From positions 124,001 through 188,000 of the forward strand of contig JBNKOE010000024.1 of the NCBI GenBank assembly GCA_050294475.1: a stretch of DNA of 64,000 nucleotides, given 5' to 3'. A model generated the notes under the pieces. It had not been told where the DNA came from. It saw nothing but the letters and a program-made list of their open reading frames with translations, and did not search any database. Below are positions 1 through 8,545 of this stretch, in pieces (position 1 is the stretch's first letter; each line of letters opens with the position of its first letter). This DNA comes from Thalassobellus sp050294475 (GTDB taxonomy: Bacteria; Bacteroidota; Bacteroidia; Flavobacteriales; Flavobacteriaceae). A program made the position numbers and the translations under genes.

Positions 1-375
1 AATATTAATAGTATTTGCACCAATTTTTAAATATTCAGTGTCTATAATAAGATGTTCTTGTTGATGATTAACAGGAATTTGTTTTTTATTAACCAAAACG
101 TTTTTAATATGTGAACTATTCTCATTAAAATCTAAATACAACGGTTGTTCTAAATTATTAATTTTCAAGTTTAAATCCAGTACCGAAGTAATACTTTGCG
201 CCTTACTTTCTGGTATTTTAAATGATAAATTATAAACAACATTATCTACTTGTTGCTTTCTATAATTGGCTAAATCAAGAGAAATACCTGGAGCCAATAA
301 AGTCTTTTGCTTTGTTTTTGTATTACAAGAAACGAGTAAAAACAAATTCAAAATAATTATTAAAATATGCTTCAT
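1..375 (-). CDS. M1 family metallopeptidase lipoprotein, N-terminal part only
   Basis: Reading the minus strand from the ATG at 373-375 gives 125 residues that run off the window edge. They start with a lipoprotein signal (hydrophobic stretch, lipobox VSC with Cys17), so the protein is probably anchored in the outer or cytoplasmic membrane. The following text (LAPGISLDLANYRKQQ, then YNLSFKIP) matches my memory of the N-terminal beta domain of flavobacterial M1 aminopeptidases. The zinc motif HEXXH would lie outside the window, so the activity itself cannot be confirmed here. It lies downstream of clpP and is separated from it by a terminator hairpin. Family assignment is by recall of the N-terminal pattern only. 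Confidence 0.7.
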   Translation of the reverse strand, partial: MKHILIIILNLFLLVSCNTKTKQKTLLAPGISLDLANYRKQQVDNVVYNLSFKIPESKAQSITSVLDLNLKINNLEQPLYLDFNENSSHIKNVLVNKKQIPVNHQQEHLIIDTEYLKIGANTINI

Positions 376-403
376 TTTAAAAAACTAATAAGTACAAAAA
401 ATT

Positions 404-432
404 AAAAGGCATAGTTATAAACCATGCCTTTA
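404..432 (-). terminator. Intrinsic terminator after clpP
   Basis: Perfect 8-bp stem AAAGGCAT (405-412) / ATGCCTTT (424-431). On the minus strand it is followed by a T-rich tract (complement of 391-404). It ends the clpP transcript before the M1 peptidase gene. Confidence 0.75.
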
Positions 433-453
433 TATATTCATTTTTAAAATATT

Positions 454-996
454 TTATAAAATACCATCAACAATACCATAGGCAACAGATTCTTGAGCGC
501 CCATCCAATGGTCTCGATTAAAATCTTTCATTATTTTATCAAAAGTTTGTCCACAGTTATCGGCTAATATTTGTGCACTTAATTCTTTTGTAATTATAAT
601 TTCTTTAGCAGTAATTTCAATATCACTTGCTTGTCCGCGAGCACCACCACTAGGTTGATGAATCATAACACGTGCATGTGGTTGTATAAAACGCTTACCT
701 TTTTGTCCTGCTGACAATATAAGAGAACCCATAGAAGCTGCAAAACCTGTACAAATTGTAGACACTTGACTGTTAAGTGATTTTATACAATCGTAAATAG
801 CAAAACCAGATGTTACATAACCTCCAGGACTGTTAATATATAATTGAATATCAAAATTGTTCAAAGTATCTAAATACATTAATCTATCAATAACATGCTT
901 TGCAGATTTATCATCAACCTGCCCCCATAAAAAAACTTTACGCTGTTCTAATAATTTGCTATCAATAGCATCTTGTACTTTTAGTTTATCACTCAT
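454..996 (-). CDS. clpP: ClpP-type serine peptidase subunit
   Basis: 180 residues of the Clp protease proteolytic subunit family, which forms a barrel that degrades unfolded proteins fed by a Clp ATPase. The triad is visible: Ser88 in GFAASMG, His113 in MIHQP and Asp162 in NRDHW, with the same spacing as E. coli ClpP (97/122/171). It is short, with no N-terminal propeptide. It is not next to clpX, tig or lon, so it could be a second, stand-alone ClpP paralogue rather than the clpXP copy; whether another copy exists cannot be seen here. It has its own terminator downstream, and trxA with another terminator lies upstream, so it is probably monocistronic. Confidence 0.93.
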   Translation of the reverse strand: MSDKLKVQDAIDSKLLEQRKVFLWGQVDDKSAKHVIDRLMYLDTLNNFDIQLYINSPGGYVTSGFAIYDCIKSLNSQVSTICTGFAASMGSLILSAGQKGKRFIQPHARVMIHQPSGGARGQASDIEITAKEIIITKELSAQILADNCGQTFDKIMKDFNRDHWMGAQESVAYGIVDGIL

Positions 997-1023
997 TTGT
1001 TTTTAATTTTTATCTAAAATAAA

Positions 1024-1052
1024 AAAAGGTTTACCAATATGGCAAACCTTTT
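1024..1052 (-). terminator. Intrinsic terminator after trxA
   Basis: Stem AAAAGGTTTACC (1024-1035) / GGCAAACCTTTT (1041-1052) with one mismatch. It lies between the trxA stop and the clpP start on the minus strand. Confidence 0.75.
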
Positions 1053-1074
1053 CAATTTTCTTTTTATTTAACTT

Positions 1075-1392
1075 TTATAAAAGTCCGTCAATAGCATCTG
1101 TGTAGGCATTTTTAGGTGCTACACCAACTTGTCTACCAACAACTTCGCCGTTTTGAAAAACTAAAACCGTAGGAATGTTACGCACACCATATTTGGCAGC
1201 AAACTCTTGATTTGCATCTACATCAACTTTACCAACTACAGCTTTACCATCATATTCTTCACTTATTTGTTCAATAATTGGTCCAACCATTCTACACGGT
1301 CCACACCAAGCTGCCCAAAAGTCAACTAATACAGGCTTATCACTCTTTAGTACTGTTTCCTCAAACGTCGCATCTGTTATTTCTAATGCCAT
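1075..1392 (-). CDS. trxA: Thioredoxin
   Basis: 105 residues, the normal size of cytosolic thioredoxin. The redox site WCGPC (Cys30, Cys33) and the cis-proline segment RNIPT are present. It reduces protein disulfides, for example in ribonucleotide reductase and peroxiredoxins, using electrons from thioredoxin reductase. There is no signal peptide, so it acts in the cytoplasm. A promoter -7 element lies about 43 bp upstream of the start and a terminator follows the stop, so it is probably a single-gene transcript. Confidence 0.96.
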   Translation of the reverse strand: MALEITDATFEETVLKSDKPVLVDFWAAWCGPCRMVGPIIEQISEEYDGKAVVGKVDVDANQEFAAKYGVRNIPTVLVFQNGEVVGRQVGVAPKNAYTDAIDGLL

Positions 1393-1434
1393 AATATTTA
1401 TATTTTAATATGTTCTTAATTCGTTTTAACAACA

Positions 1435-1442
1435 CAAAATTA
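1435..1442 (-). promoter_or_regulatory. Candidate -7 element for trxA
   Basis: Minus-strand TAATTTTG matches the Bacteroidota -7 consensus TAnnTTTG and lies 43 bp upstream of trxA. No clear TTG -33 box was found. Confidence 0.45.
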
Positions 1443-1539
1443 GTCAAAAAAAACTTTAAAGCTTACACCCTAACAATTTGTTTTACCTATAACTATATTG
1501 TTTTAAGTTATTTTTAATTTTTGGGCGCATAAAACAGGC

Positions 1540-2385
1540 TTATTTAAGTTTATCAGGATTCTTACCTAATTTTTTAGATTCTGATGTTACTCGTCTTTCT
1601 AATTTTTTGATATCTTCTTCTGCTGGTAATTCTTCTGGTCTTATTCCTCGTTCTTTCAACAAACCCCTAACACCTAAATTATTTTTAACATGTTCTGCTG
1701 AAATACTTTGTCCTTTTATTAATCCTTTTTCTTTGGTATTAAAAACAGTAATTTCAGTAGCAAAATCTTTGGCTTTTATAGTAATTGTAGGTAAAAAATC
1801 AGCTAAAGCTCTAGTCTGAGGCACGTTTAATTTCTTCTTCATTTCTCTTGTAGACCTTCCAAATAAAGCTTGGTCTCCTTTACTTCTTATTAATCCAAAA
1901 TCCTTATCACTACCTGTTCTTTCATAAATTAATTCAGATAATTCTTTTTCAGATAATGTAAGTTTTTGTCTCGCTTGTAATCGTTCCCAATCTTTAATAC
2001 GTTGTTCTATTAATTCAAATTTCCTTGTTTGAATTGCAAAATAATTTTGAGCAAAAGCTATTTGTTCTTTTCTTGAGTCCCCATTTTGAGCAATTAGATA
2101 ACACGCATATCTTGTAAGCATAATGTCATCGATTTCTCTCGAAGTACCTGAACCAATTTTAACCATTTTCCCGACATCAGCAAAATGGTCTAATATCTGA
2201 TTATCACTAACTTCACAAGATGTTTTTGCTTTATTTACTACATTATTAAAATTATCCCATTTTGAATAGCCTAATAAGTGTTGAATATCTCTTGCAAACC
2301 AAAACTCAATTCCGCTTTCAGTAGTTTGAGAATGATTTTCAAAATTATCGGCTAATGATTTTATTATTTCTGATTTCATAAACAC
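1540..2385 (-). CDS. dinD: DinD-like DNA-damage-inducible protein
   Basis: 281 residues that resemble E. coli DinD along the whole length: an N-terminal BRO-N-like segment (FWFARDIQHLLGYSKW, about 28-43), the conserved SRYACYL-type block (here TRYACYLIAQNGD, about 91-103), YFAIQTRKFE, and the C-terminal block ISAEHVKNN...GIRPEELPAEEDIKKLE. E. coli DinD is SOS-induced and is reported to inhibit RecA filament activity; the role here is inferred. The start may be Met1 or Met3 (MFMKSE). It sits between two conserved housekeeping genes, which suggests it is an accessory gene gained at this site. No LexA-type box is evident upstream. Confidence 0.82.
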   Translation of the reverse strand: MFMKSEIIKSLADNFENHSQTTESGIEFWFARDIQHLLGYSKWDNFNNVVNKAKTSCEVSDNQILDHFADVGKMVKIGSGTSREIDDIMLTRYACYLIAQNGDSRKEQIAFAQNYFAIQTRKFELIEQRIKDWERLQARQKLTLSEKELSELIYERTGSDKDFGLIRSKGDQALFGRSTREMKKKLNVPQTRALADFLPTITIKAKDFATEITVFNTKEKGLIKGQSISAEHVKNNLGVRGLLKERGIRPEELPAEEDIKKLERRVTSESKKLGKNPDKLK

Positions 2386-2438
2386 TTTTTTTAATTTATT
2401 GAATTCAAGTAAACTTTATTCAACTTACAAACTATATC

Positions 2439-2482
2439 TTTTTTGCTTTTAATAGCAAAAAAGGATGCCACATCAATCCTTT
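2439..2482 (-). repeat. Double-hairpin intergenic element, likely dnaE terminator
   Basis: On the minus strand, 2482 to 2457 reads as hairpin AAAGGAT (loop TGATGTGGC) ATCCTTT followed by a T tract, a good intrinsic terminator for dnaE. It runs directly into a second palindrome, TTTTTTGCT/AGCAAAAAA (arms 2439-2447 and 2454-2462), which shares the T tract. From memory this GGATTGA..GGCATCC-TTTTTTGC..GCAAAAAA layout recurs between genes in flavobacterial genomes, so it may be a dispersed element and not a one-off terminator. Confidence 0.55.
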
Positions 2483-2555
2483 GCGCAATGCAAGAACTTC
2501 TATCAAATTTAAAATGAGCAACCAATAAAATTTCCTACCCCTATTATTAAAAATT

Positions 2556-5500
2556 TTAATTTAATTTATAAACTACGTTTTGTTCTTCGAGTTCTTTTAT
2601 TAATTCCTGAGATACTTTTACCTTTTGCTTTCTACTTGGCATGCTAAGTTTTATTTTTTCTTTAGTATCGTACACTAAAAAATTAAGCATTTGATTTCCT
2701 GGATGCATATTAATCAACTCCTTTAAAGCTATTATTTTTTGTTCATTTAAATCATTAATATCAACTTGTATAGAAAGCTTCTTAGCATAATGCTCCATCA
2801 CATCATGCAACAATTGAAAGTTATTAAATTGTAATCGAGGATCGCTCTTTTTACCAGTGTCTTTATTTACCCAGCCATCTCGAATAAATGTTTTTACGTA
2901 CACAAAATTATTCTGCATTAAAAAGTGCCTGAATTTTAAATACTCTTCACCAAAAATTCTAAACTCATAACTATCGGTATAATCTTCAACAGTAAATAAT
3001 GCCCATCCTTTTCCTTGCTTACTTACACGATGTTGCACATTAGTAACTACGCCACCAAAAACCAATTCTCTATTTACATAAGGTGCCATATCATTAAACA
3101 TAGCAAGTGTTGCATTACAAAAGGTTTTCATCTCCGTTTTAAAATCATCTAATGGATGCCCAGAAATATAAACACCTACCACTTCGCGTTCTTGCGCTAA
3201 TTTTTGCATAGTTCCCCATTCTTCACAAGGTGGTACTTCTGGCTCTGCTATTTGAACTTCACTAGTATCTCCAAACAAACTTACTTGTGCCGAATTCTCA
3301 TTTTCTTTATAACGATGCGCATATTTAATAGCCATTTCTAAAAAAGTCATCCCATCGCCTTCTTTATGAAAATATTGCGCTCTATGTGTATTATCAAAAC
3401 AATCAAATCCGCCAGCAAGTGCTAAATTTTCAAATGCTTTTTTATTGGCAGCACGTAAATCGATACGTTTAGCTAAATCGAAAATAGATTTATATGGACC
3501 ATCTTTTTTTCTGTTATCAACTATAGTCATAACAGCACCATGACCTACACCTTTTATAGCACCCATACCAAAACGAACCGCATTGTCTTTATTTACTGAA
3601 AACTTATAATAACTCTCATTAACATCAGGTCCAAGAACTTCTAATTTCATACGCTTACATTCTTCCATAAAAAACGTAACCTGCTTAATGTCATTCATGT
3701 TATTTGATAACACAGCGGCCATATATTCAGCAGGGTAATGCGCTTTTAAATATGCTGTTTGATACGCAATCCATGCATAACAGGTAGAGTGTGATTTATT
3801 AAAAGCATAACTTGCAAAGGCTTCCCAATCTTTCCAAACCTTTTCTAAAACTTTGGCATCATGTCCGTTTGCACTAGCTTGCTCAATAAATTTTGGTTTC
3901 ATTTTATCAAGAACCGCAATTTGTTTTTTTCCCATCGCCTTACGTAATACATCGGCTTCACCTTTGGTAAACCCTGCTAGACTTTGAGACAGTAACATTA
4001 CCTGCTCTTGATATACCGTAATACCATAAGTTTCCTTTAGGTATTCTTCCATGGCTGGTAAATCATACTCAATTTCTTCATCGCCATGTTTACGTCGTAC
4101 GAAACTTGGAATATATTCCATTGGCCCAGGACGATACAAGGCATTCATGGCTATTAAATCTTCAAAAACGGTTGGCTTTAAATCTCGCAGGTGTTTTTGC
4201 ATTCCAGGAGATTCATATTGGAACACACCTACAGTCTCCCCACGTTGGAATAACGCATAGGTTTCTTCGTCATCTAAAGGAAACGTATCTGGGTCGAGTA
4301 AAATACCATGCTTTGCTTTTACAATTTTAACAGTATCTTTAATTAAAGTTAACGTTTTTAAACCCAAGAAATCCATTTTCAACAAACCTGCTGATTCTAC
4401 TACAGAGTTATCAAACTGAGTAACATATAAATCGGAATCTTTAGCAGTTGCTACTGGAACGAACTTGGTAATATCGTCTGGAGTAATAATTACACCACAA
4501 GCATGAATCCCTGTATTTCTTACCGAACCTTCAAGCGTTCTTGCTAGATTTACTGTTTCGGCTTGTAAATCGCTTCCATCGGCTATATTTAAAAGCTCAT
4601 TAACCTTTTCTAAATCTTCAGCACGAAACTTACTTGCTAGATCTTCTTCACTTAGTCCGAAAATTTTCCCAAGCTTAGACATGGTTGGTATCAACTTCGC
4701 TATTCTATCGGCATCAAATAGTGGTAAATCTAAAACACGAGCAGTATCTCGAATAGACGACTTTGCCGCCATAGTTCCGTAAGTTATAATTTGTGCTACT
4801 TGATTACTTCCGTATTTTTCAATAACATAATCCATAACACGACTACGCCCTTCATCATCAAAATCGATATCAATATCGGGCATACTTATACGATCTGGAT
4901 TCAAAAAACGCTCAAAAAGCAAATCGTATTTAAGCGGGTCTATATTTGTTATCCAAAGGCAATAAGCAACAACCGATCCTGCTGCCGATCCACGACCTGG
5001 ACCCACAGAAACATCCATTTTTCGGGCTTCACGAATAAAATCTTCAACAATTAAAAAATACCCAGGATAACCTGTGTTTTCAATAACACTTAATTCAAAA
5101 TCGAGACGTTCAACAACTTCCTTTGAAAGCTCTTCACCATATCGCTTTTTTGCACCTTCAAAAGTTAAATGTTTTAAAAAAGCATTTTCTCCTCGCTTAC
5201 CACCATCAACTAAATCTTCTTCATGTTTAAATTCATCAGGAATATTGAATGCTGGCAATAATACATCTCTAGCTAATTGATAGCTTTCTATTTTATCAAC
5301 TACTTCTTGTACATTAGAAATAGCCTCTGGAATATCTTTAAATAATTGTTTCATCTCATCAGGAGATTTAAAATAATACTCCTGATTTGGCATACCATAA
5401 CGGTAACCTCGACCTCGACCTATTGGTGTCGCTTGTTTTTCTCCATCTTTTACACACAATAAAATATCGTGTGCATTAGCATCTGCTTGCTTTTTGTAAT

Positions 5501-6944
5501 AAGTATTGTTGGTAGCTACCAACTTAACATTATGCTTATTAGCTAAAGAAATTAAAGTTGGATTAACACGATTTTCATCTTCTTGATTGTGACGCATCAA
5601 TTCTACATACAAATCGTCACCAAACTGTTCTTTCCACCAAAGAAGCGCTTCTTCGGCTTGATTTTCGCCAATATTTAAAACTTTACTTGGTATTTCACCA
5701 TATAAATTCCCTGTTAAAACAATTAAATCTTCTTTATATTCTTGAATTAATTTTTTATCTATTCTTGGTAAATAATAAAACCCATTTACAAAGGCATGCG
5801 ACGATAATTTCGCCAGATTATGATACCCGTTTTTATTCTTTGCTAAGAATACAATTTGATAACCATTATCTTTCCTAGATTTATCTAAATGATTTTCGCA
5901 AACGAAAAATTCACAACCAATTATTGGCTTCATTTCTTTAACTGTAACAGCTTCACCTGTTTCTTCAGCAGCTGTAATTTTGGCTTTAACACTACTATTA
6001 TGTTTATTTACAGCGTTTACAAAGTGAAAAGCCCCCATCATATTTGCATGATCGGTTAATGCAACTGCAGGCATATTGTATTCGGCAGCAGCTGAAACAA
6101 TATCAGCAACTCCCATGGTTGATTGTAATACAGAAAACTGCGAATGATTATGAAGATGCACAAAATCGACATCAACTAACTCCGAAATATTTTGTTTAAT
6201 TTCTTCAGAAGAAATCTGGCTACCTTCAGCTTTTTTTAAGCGCTCACTAATTTTAGCACTTTCTTCCTTAAGATTAATATGTTTTAACCCTATAAGCTGA
6301 ATTGTTTCAGGGTTAGCCTCCTTAAAATTCTCAAAATAATCAGGCTCAACATCTAATTCTTCTTTAGTATATTCACCCAAACGCACCAACTCGAAAAAAC
6401 AACGTGTAGTTGCCTCAACATCGGCAGTTGCATTATGAGCTTCAGCAAAACCTACATTAAATAAATGCTCGTGCAACTCTGATAATGTTGGTAATTTAAA
6501 TTTACCGTAACGTCCACCTGGAATTTCACATAAACTTGCTGTATGCTCTGTACAGGTGTCTAAAACTGGCAATTCTTGTAATGGGTTTTCAACAGCCTCA
6601 CGTACAAATTCAGCACCCATAATATTAAGATCGAACTTTACATTTTGCCCAACAACAAACTTAGTTTTACTTAAAGCTATATTAAATTTTTCTAAAACTT
6701 CTGCAAGCGAAACACCTTGTTCATCTGCTAATTCAGTTGATATCCCATGAATTTTCTCAGCATCATAAGGAATATTAAAACCTTCTGGTTTTACCAAATA
6801 ATCCTGACTTTCAATACAGTTACCCATAGCATCATGAAGCTGCCATGCAATTTGAATACATCTAGGCCAATTATCGGTATCTGTAATTGGTGCATCCCAA
6901 CGTTTTGGCAATCCGGTAGTTTCTGTATCGAAAATTAAGTACAT
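2556..6944 (-). CDS. dnaE: DNA polymerase III alpha subunit with fused N-terminal 3'-5' exonuclease
   Basis: 1462 residues, longer than the roughly 1160 of E. coli DnaE. Residues 1-190 form a DnaQ-like DEDDh exonuclease (FDTETTG at 5-11, GQNVKFDLNIM, and HNATADVEAT near 170-180). The PHP domain starts near 260 with HLHNHS (His263, His265, His267). The polymerase core follows: VGPGRGSAAGS and PDIDIDF with catalytic Asp690 and Asp692. The C-terminus holds helix-hairpin-helix and OB-fold segments (LVFGGVVTNVQHR). It is the replicative polymerase; proofreading in the same chain is what the sequence shows. Upstream lies a TTCGTTTT/AAAACGAA inverted repeat in its leader; downstream lies a terminator-like double hairpin. 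Confidence 0.97.
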   Translation of the reverse strand: MYLIFDTETTGLPKRWDAPITDTDNWPRCIQIAWQLHDAMGNCIESQDYLVKPEGFNIPYDAEKIHGISTELADEQGVSLAEVLEKFNIALSKTKFVVGQNVKFDLNIMGAEFVREAVENPLQELPVLDTCTEHTASLCEIPGGRYGKFKLPTLSELHEHLFNVGFAEAHNATADVEATTRCFFELVRLGEYTKEELDVEPDYFENFKEANPETIQLIGLKHINLKEESAKISERLKKAEGSQISSEEIKQNISELVDVDFVHLHNHSQFSVLQSTMGVADIVSAAAEYNMPAVALTDHANMMGAFHFVNAVNKHNSSVKAKITAAEETGEAVTVKEMKPIIGCEFFVCENHLDKSRKDNGYQIVFLAKNKNGYHNLAKLSSHAFVNGFYYLPRIDKKLIQEYKEDLIVLTGNLYGEIPSKVLNIGENQAEEALLWWKEQFGDDLYVELMRHNQEDENRVNPTLISLANKHNVKLVATNNTYYKKQADANAHDILLCVKDGEKQATPIGRGRGYRYGMPNQEYYFKSPDEMKQLFKDIPEAISNVQEVVDKIESYQLARDVLLPAFNIPDEFKHEEDLVDGGKRGENAFLKHLTFEGAKKRYGEELSKEVVERLDFELSVIENTGYPGYFLIVEDFIREARKMDVSVGPGRGSAAGSVVAYCLWITNIDPLKYDLLFERFLNPDRISMPDIDIDFDDEGRSRVMDYVIEKYGSNQVAQIITYGTMAAKSSIRDTARVLDLPLFDADRIAKLIPTMSKLGKIFGLSEEDLASKFRAEDLEKVNELLNIADGSDLQAETVNLARTLEGSVRNTGIHACGVIITPDDITKFVPVATAKDSDLYVTQFDNSVVESAGLLKMDFLGLKTLTLIKDTVKIVKAKHGILLDPDTFPLDDEETYALFQRGETVGVFQYESPGMQKHLRDLKPTVFEDLIAMNALYRPGPMEYIPSFVRRKHGDEEIEYDLPAMEEYLKETYGITVYQEQVMLLSQSLAGFTKGEADVLRKAMGKKQIAVLDKMKPKFIEQASANGHDAKVLEKVWKDWEAFASYAFNKSHSTCYAWIAYQTAYLKAHYPAEYMAAVLSNNMNDIKQVTFFMEECKRMKLEVLGPDVNESYYKFSVNKDNAVRFGMGAIKGVGHGAVMTIVDNRKKDGPYKSIFDLAKRIDLRAANKKAFENLALAGGFDCFDNTHRAQYFHKEGDGMTFLEMAIKYAHRYKENENSAQVSLFGDTSEVQIAEPEVPPCEEWGTMQKLAQEREVVGVYISGHPLDDFKTEMKTFCNATLAMFNDMAPYVNRELVFGGVVTNVQHRVSKQGKGWALFTVEDYTDSYEFRIFGEEYLKFRHFLMQNNFVYVKTFIRDGWVNKDTGKKSDPRLQFNNFQLLHDVMEHYAKKLSIQVDINDLNEQKIIALKELINMHPGNQMLNFLVYDTKEKIKLSMPSRKQKVKVSQELIKELEEQNVVYKLN

Positions 6945-6972
6945 TAAATCTATTTAAAGGTTTCTGATTTTA

Positions 6973-6994
6973 TTCGTTTTAGAACAAAAACGAA
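6973..6994. other. Inverted repeat in the dnaE upstream region
   Basis: Perfect 8-bp arms TTCGTTTT (6973-6980) and AAAACGAA (6987-6994), 6-nt loop, starting 29 bp before the dnaE ATG. It could be a leader hairpin or an operator. Nothing further supports a function. Confidence 0.3.
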
Positions 6995-7026
6995 GAGTAT
7001 AAAAATACACAGAAATTTGTCTTTTT

Positions 7027-7317
7027 TTAAGTGAAGTTATAAACATTTATAAACAAAAAACGCAACCCTAGGGTTTGAGCATATCTTAACATAAAAAATA
7101 TTTTAAGCCACCAATTCTCTATATGATTTTCAATATTAATAGATGCTTGTATCGTGCTTTTATGCTTTAATAATAACGAATCAATACTTAGCGGCAAATG
7201 TATATCTTTTGAATTAAGATGCGTATTATTTCTCATCTGTATTCTTAACACAACACACAAACTTAATAAAGACATAGGATATAACAATTTTATGATAATT
7301 TCAATGTCTTTTAACAC
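7027..7317 (-). CDS. Possible small hypothetical protein
   Basis: A 96-residue open frame fills the gap between the divergent dnaE and lactonase genes. It is Leu/Ile-rich with a tryptophan pair (NWWLKIFF) and one weak hydrophobic segment near the N-terminus. I recognise no family. Its start overlaps no other gene, but the lactonase promoter at 7321-7351 begins only 4 bp upstream of it. In DNA this AT-rich a 96-codon frame can arise by chance. It could also be the remnant of a larger gene. Confidence 0.25.
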   Translation of the reverse strand: MLKDIEIIIKLLYPMSLLSLCVVLRIQMRNNTHLNSKDIHLPLSIDSLLLKHKSTIQASINIENHIENWWLKIFFMLRYAQTLGLRFLFINVYNFT

Positions 7318-7320
7318 AAA

Positions 7321-7351
7321 TTGAAGGCTTTAATATTTTATAGTACATTTG
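7321..7351 (+). promoter_or_regulatory. Promoter of the lactonase gene
   Basis: TTG (7321-7323), 20-nt spacer, TACATTTG (7344-7351): full match to the Bacteroidota housekeeping promoter, 17 bp before the start codon. Confidence 0.7.
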
Positions 7352-7368
7352 AAAAATAATATTTAGTT

Positions 7369-8427
7369 ATGAAATCAAACTTCCCATTACTCACCCTTCT
7401 TATTTTTATGAGCTGTAAATCCCAAATTACGCCACTTTATGTTGGCACCTATACTGATGGTTATAGCGAAGGTATTTACAAATTAGATTTCAATCAAAGC
7501 ACTGGAGAACTTAACAATTTGCAATTAGCTGTTTCTACTCAAAACCCATCATTTATAGCATATTCTAGAAATAGAAGATACATATATGCGGTAAACGAAA
7601 ATTTAGGAGGCTCTGTTTCTTCATTTAAAATTAAAGAAAATGGGCATTTAAATTTTTTAAACAAAGTGTCTAGTAATGGTGAAAATCCATGCCATATTTC
7701 AATAAACAAACAAGGAAATAAAGCTGTAGTATCAAATTATAGCAGCGGCAGCGCTTCTATTTATAGCATTGCAAGAGACGGAAAACTAAATGAAGCCTCC
7801 CAAATATTTAATTACAATACAGAAGAAAAAGTATCGCATGCGCATTCTGCACAATTTTTTAGAGATGAATTATATATTTCAGACTTAGGAACAAATTCGC
7901 TATACCAATACAAACTTAAAGGCAATACCTACGAATTAACATTACCTACTGTTGTAGAAATGCCAGAAAACCCAGGACCTCGACATTTTACAATAACGAA
8001 AAATGGCCAGTATATATATGTTATAAATGAATATGGTAATTCTGTTCGCTCTATAAAAAGAACTGAGAATGGATTTAAACAAATTGATTATGACAATACG
8101 TTAGACGAAAACTATAAAGGAGAAAGTTTTTGTGCAGATATTCATTTGTCTAGAAATGAGCTTTATTTATACGGCTCTAACAGAGGCGAAAACTCTATAG
8201 TCGTTTTTAAAAGAAATAAGCTTGATGGCTCTATTGAAAAAATTCAAACAGTCCCTGTTCATGGCAATTGGCCTAGAAATTTCACTTTAGATCCTTCGGG
8301 AAAATTTTTGTTGGTTGCCAATAAAAAAAGTCAAAATATTTCGGTTTTTAAAATCAATCCATCTACAGGCAAGCTTTCTTTTTTAAATGATGTAAAAGTA
8401 CCAAGACCAGTATGTTTATTATTTTAA
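7369..8427 (+). CDS. Lactonase family beta-propeller lipoprotein (6-phosphogluconolactonase-like)
   Basis: 352 residues of the lactonase seven-bladed propeller family that includes E. coli Pgl/YbhE. Diagnostic text includes YVGTYTDGYSEGIYKLDF near the N-terminus, repeated blade sequences of the type NPSFIAYS..RYIYAVNE, and GNWPRNFTLDPSGKFLLVAN near the end. A signal with lipobox FMSC (Cys16) shows it is exported and lipid-anchored, so hydrolysis of cytosolic 6-phosphogluconolactone is unlikely; the real lactone substrate is unknown. It has its own strong promoter. The family call is solid, the substrate is not. Confidence 0.88.
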   Translation: MKSNFPLLTLLIFMSCKSQITPLYVGTYTDGYSEGIYKLDFNQSTGELNNLQLAVSTQNPSFIAYSRNRRYIYAVNENLGGSVSSFKIKENGHLNFLNKVSSNGENPCHISINKQGNKAVVSNYSSGSASIYSIARDGKLNEASQIFNYNTEEKVSHAHSAQFFRDELYISDLGTNSLYQYKLKGNTYELTLPTVVEMPENPGPRHFTITKNGQYIYVINEYGNSVRSIKRTENGFKQIDYDNTLDENYKGESFCADIHLSRNELYLYGSNRGENSIVVFKRNKLDGSIEKIQTVPVHGNWPRNFTLDPSGKFLLVANKKSQNISVFKINPSTGKLSFLNDVKVPRPVCLLF

Positions 8428-8469
8428 AAAAATATACTAATTATTTTACTCCAAAAAACAAATAAAGAC

Positions 8470-8498
8470 TTGATAATTAAAAAAATATAGTATATTTG
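8470..8498 (+). promoter_or_regulatory. Promoter of rpsP
   Basis: TTG (8470-8472), 18-nt spacer, TATATTTG (8491-8498) followed by C: close to the Bacteroidota consensus, with a 47-bp leader before rpsP. Confidence 0.75.
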
Positions 8499-8545
8499 CG
8501 CCCTCATTAATAACCGAGGTCGAGAACCTCAAATAATTAATTATT

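Noticed and set aside
2386..2438. SOS (LexA) box upstream of dinD
   Set aside because: No palindromic motif of LexA type could be found; Bacteroidota boxes differ and I cannot name one by eye.
4051..6938. Several open frames of 60-90 codons on the plus strand inside dnaE
   Set aside because: They are antisense to a strongly conserved gene, have no family resemblance and are shadows of its codon usage.
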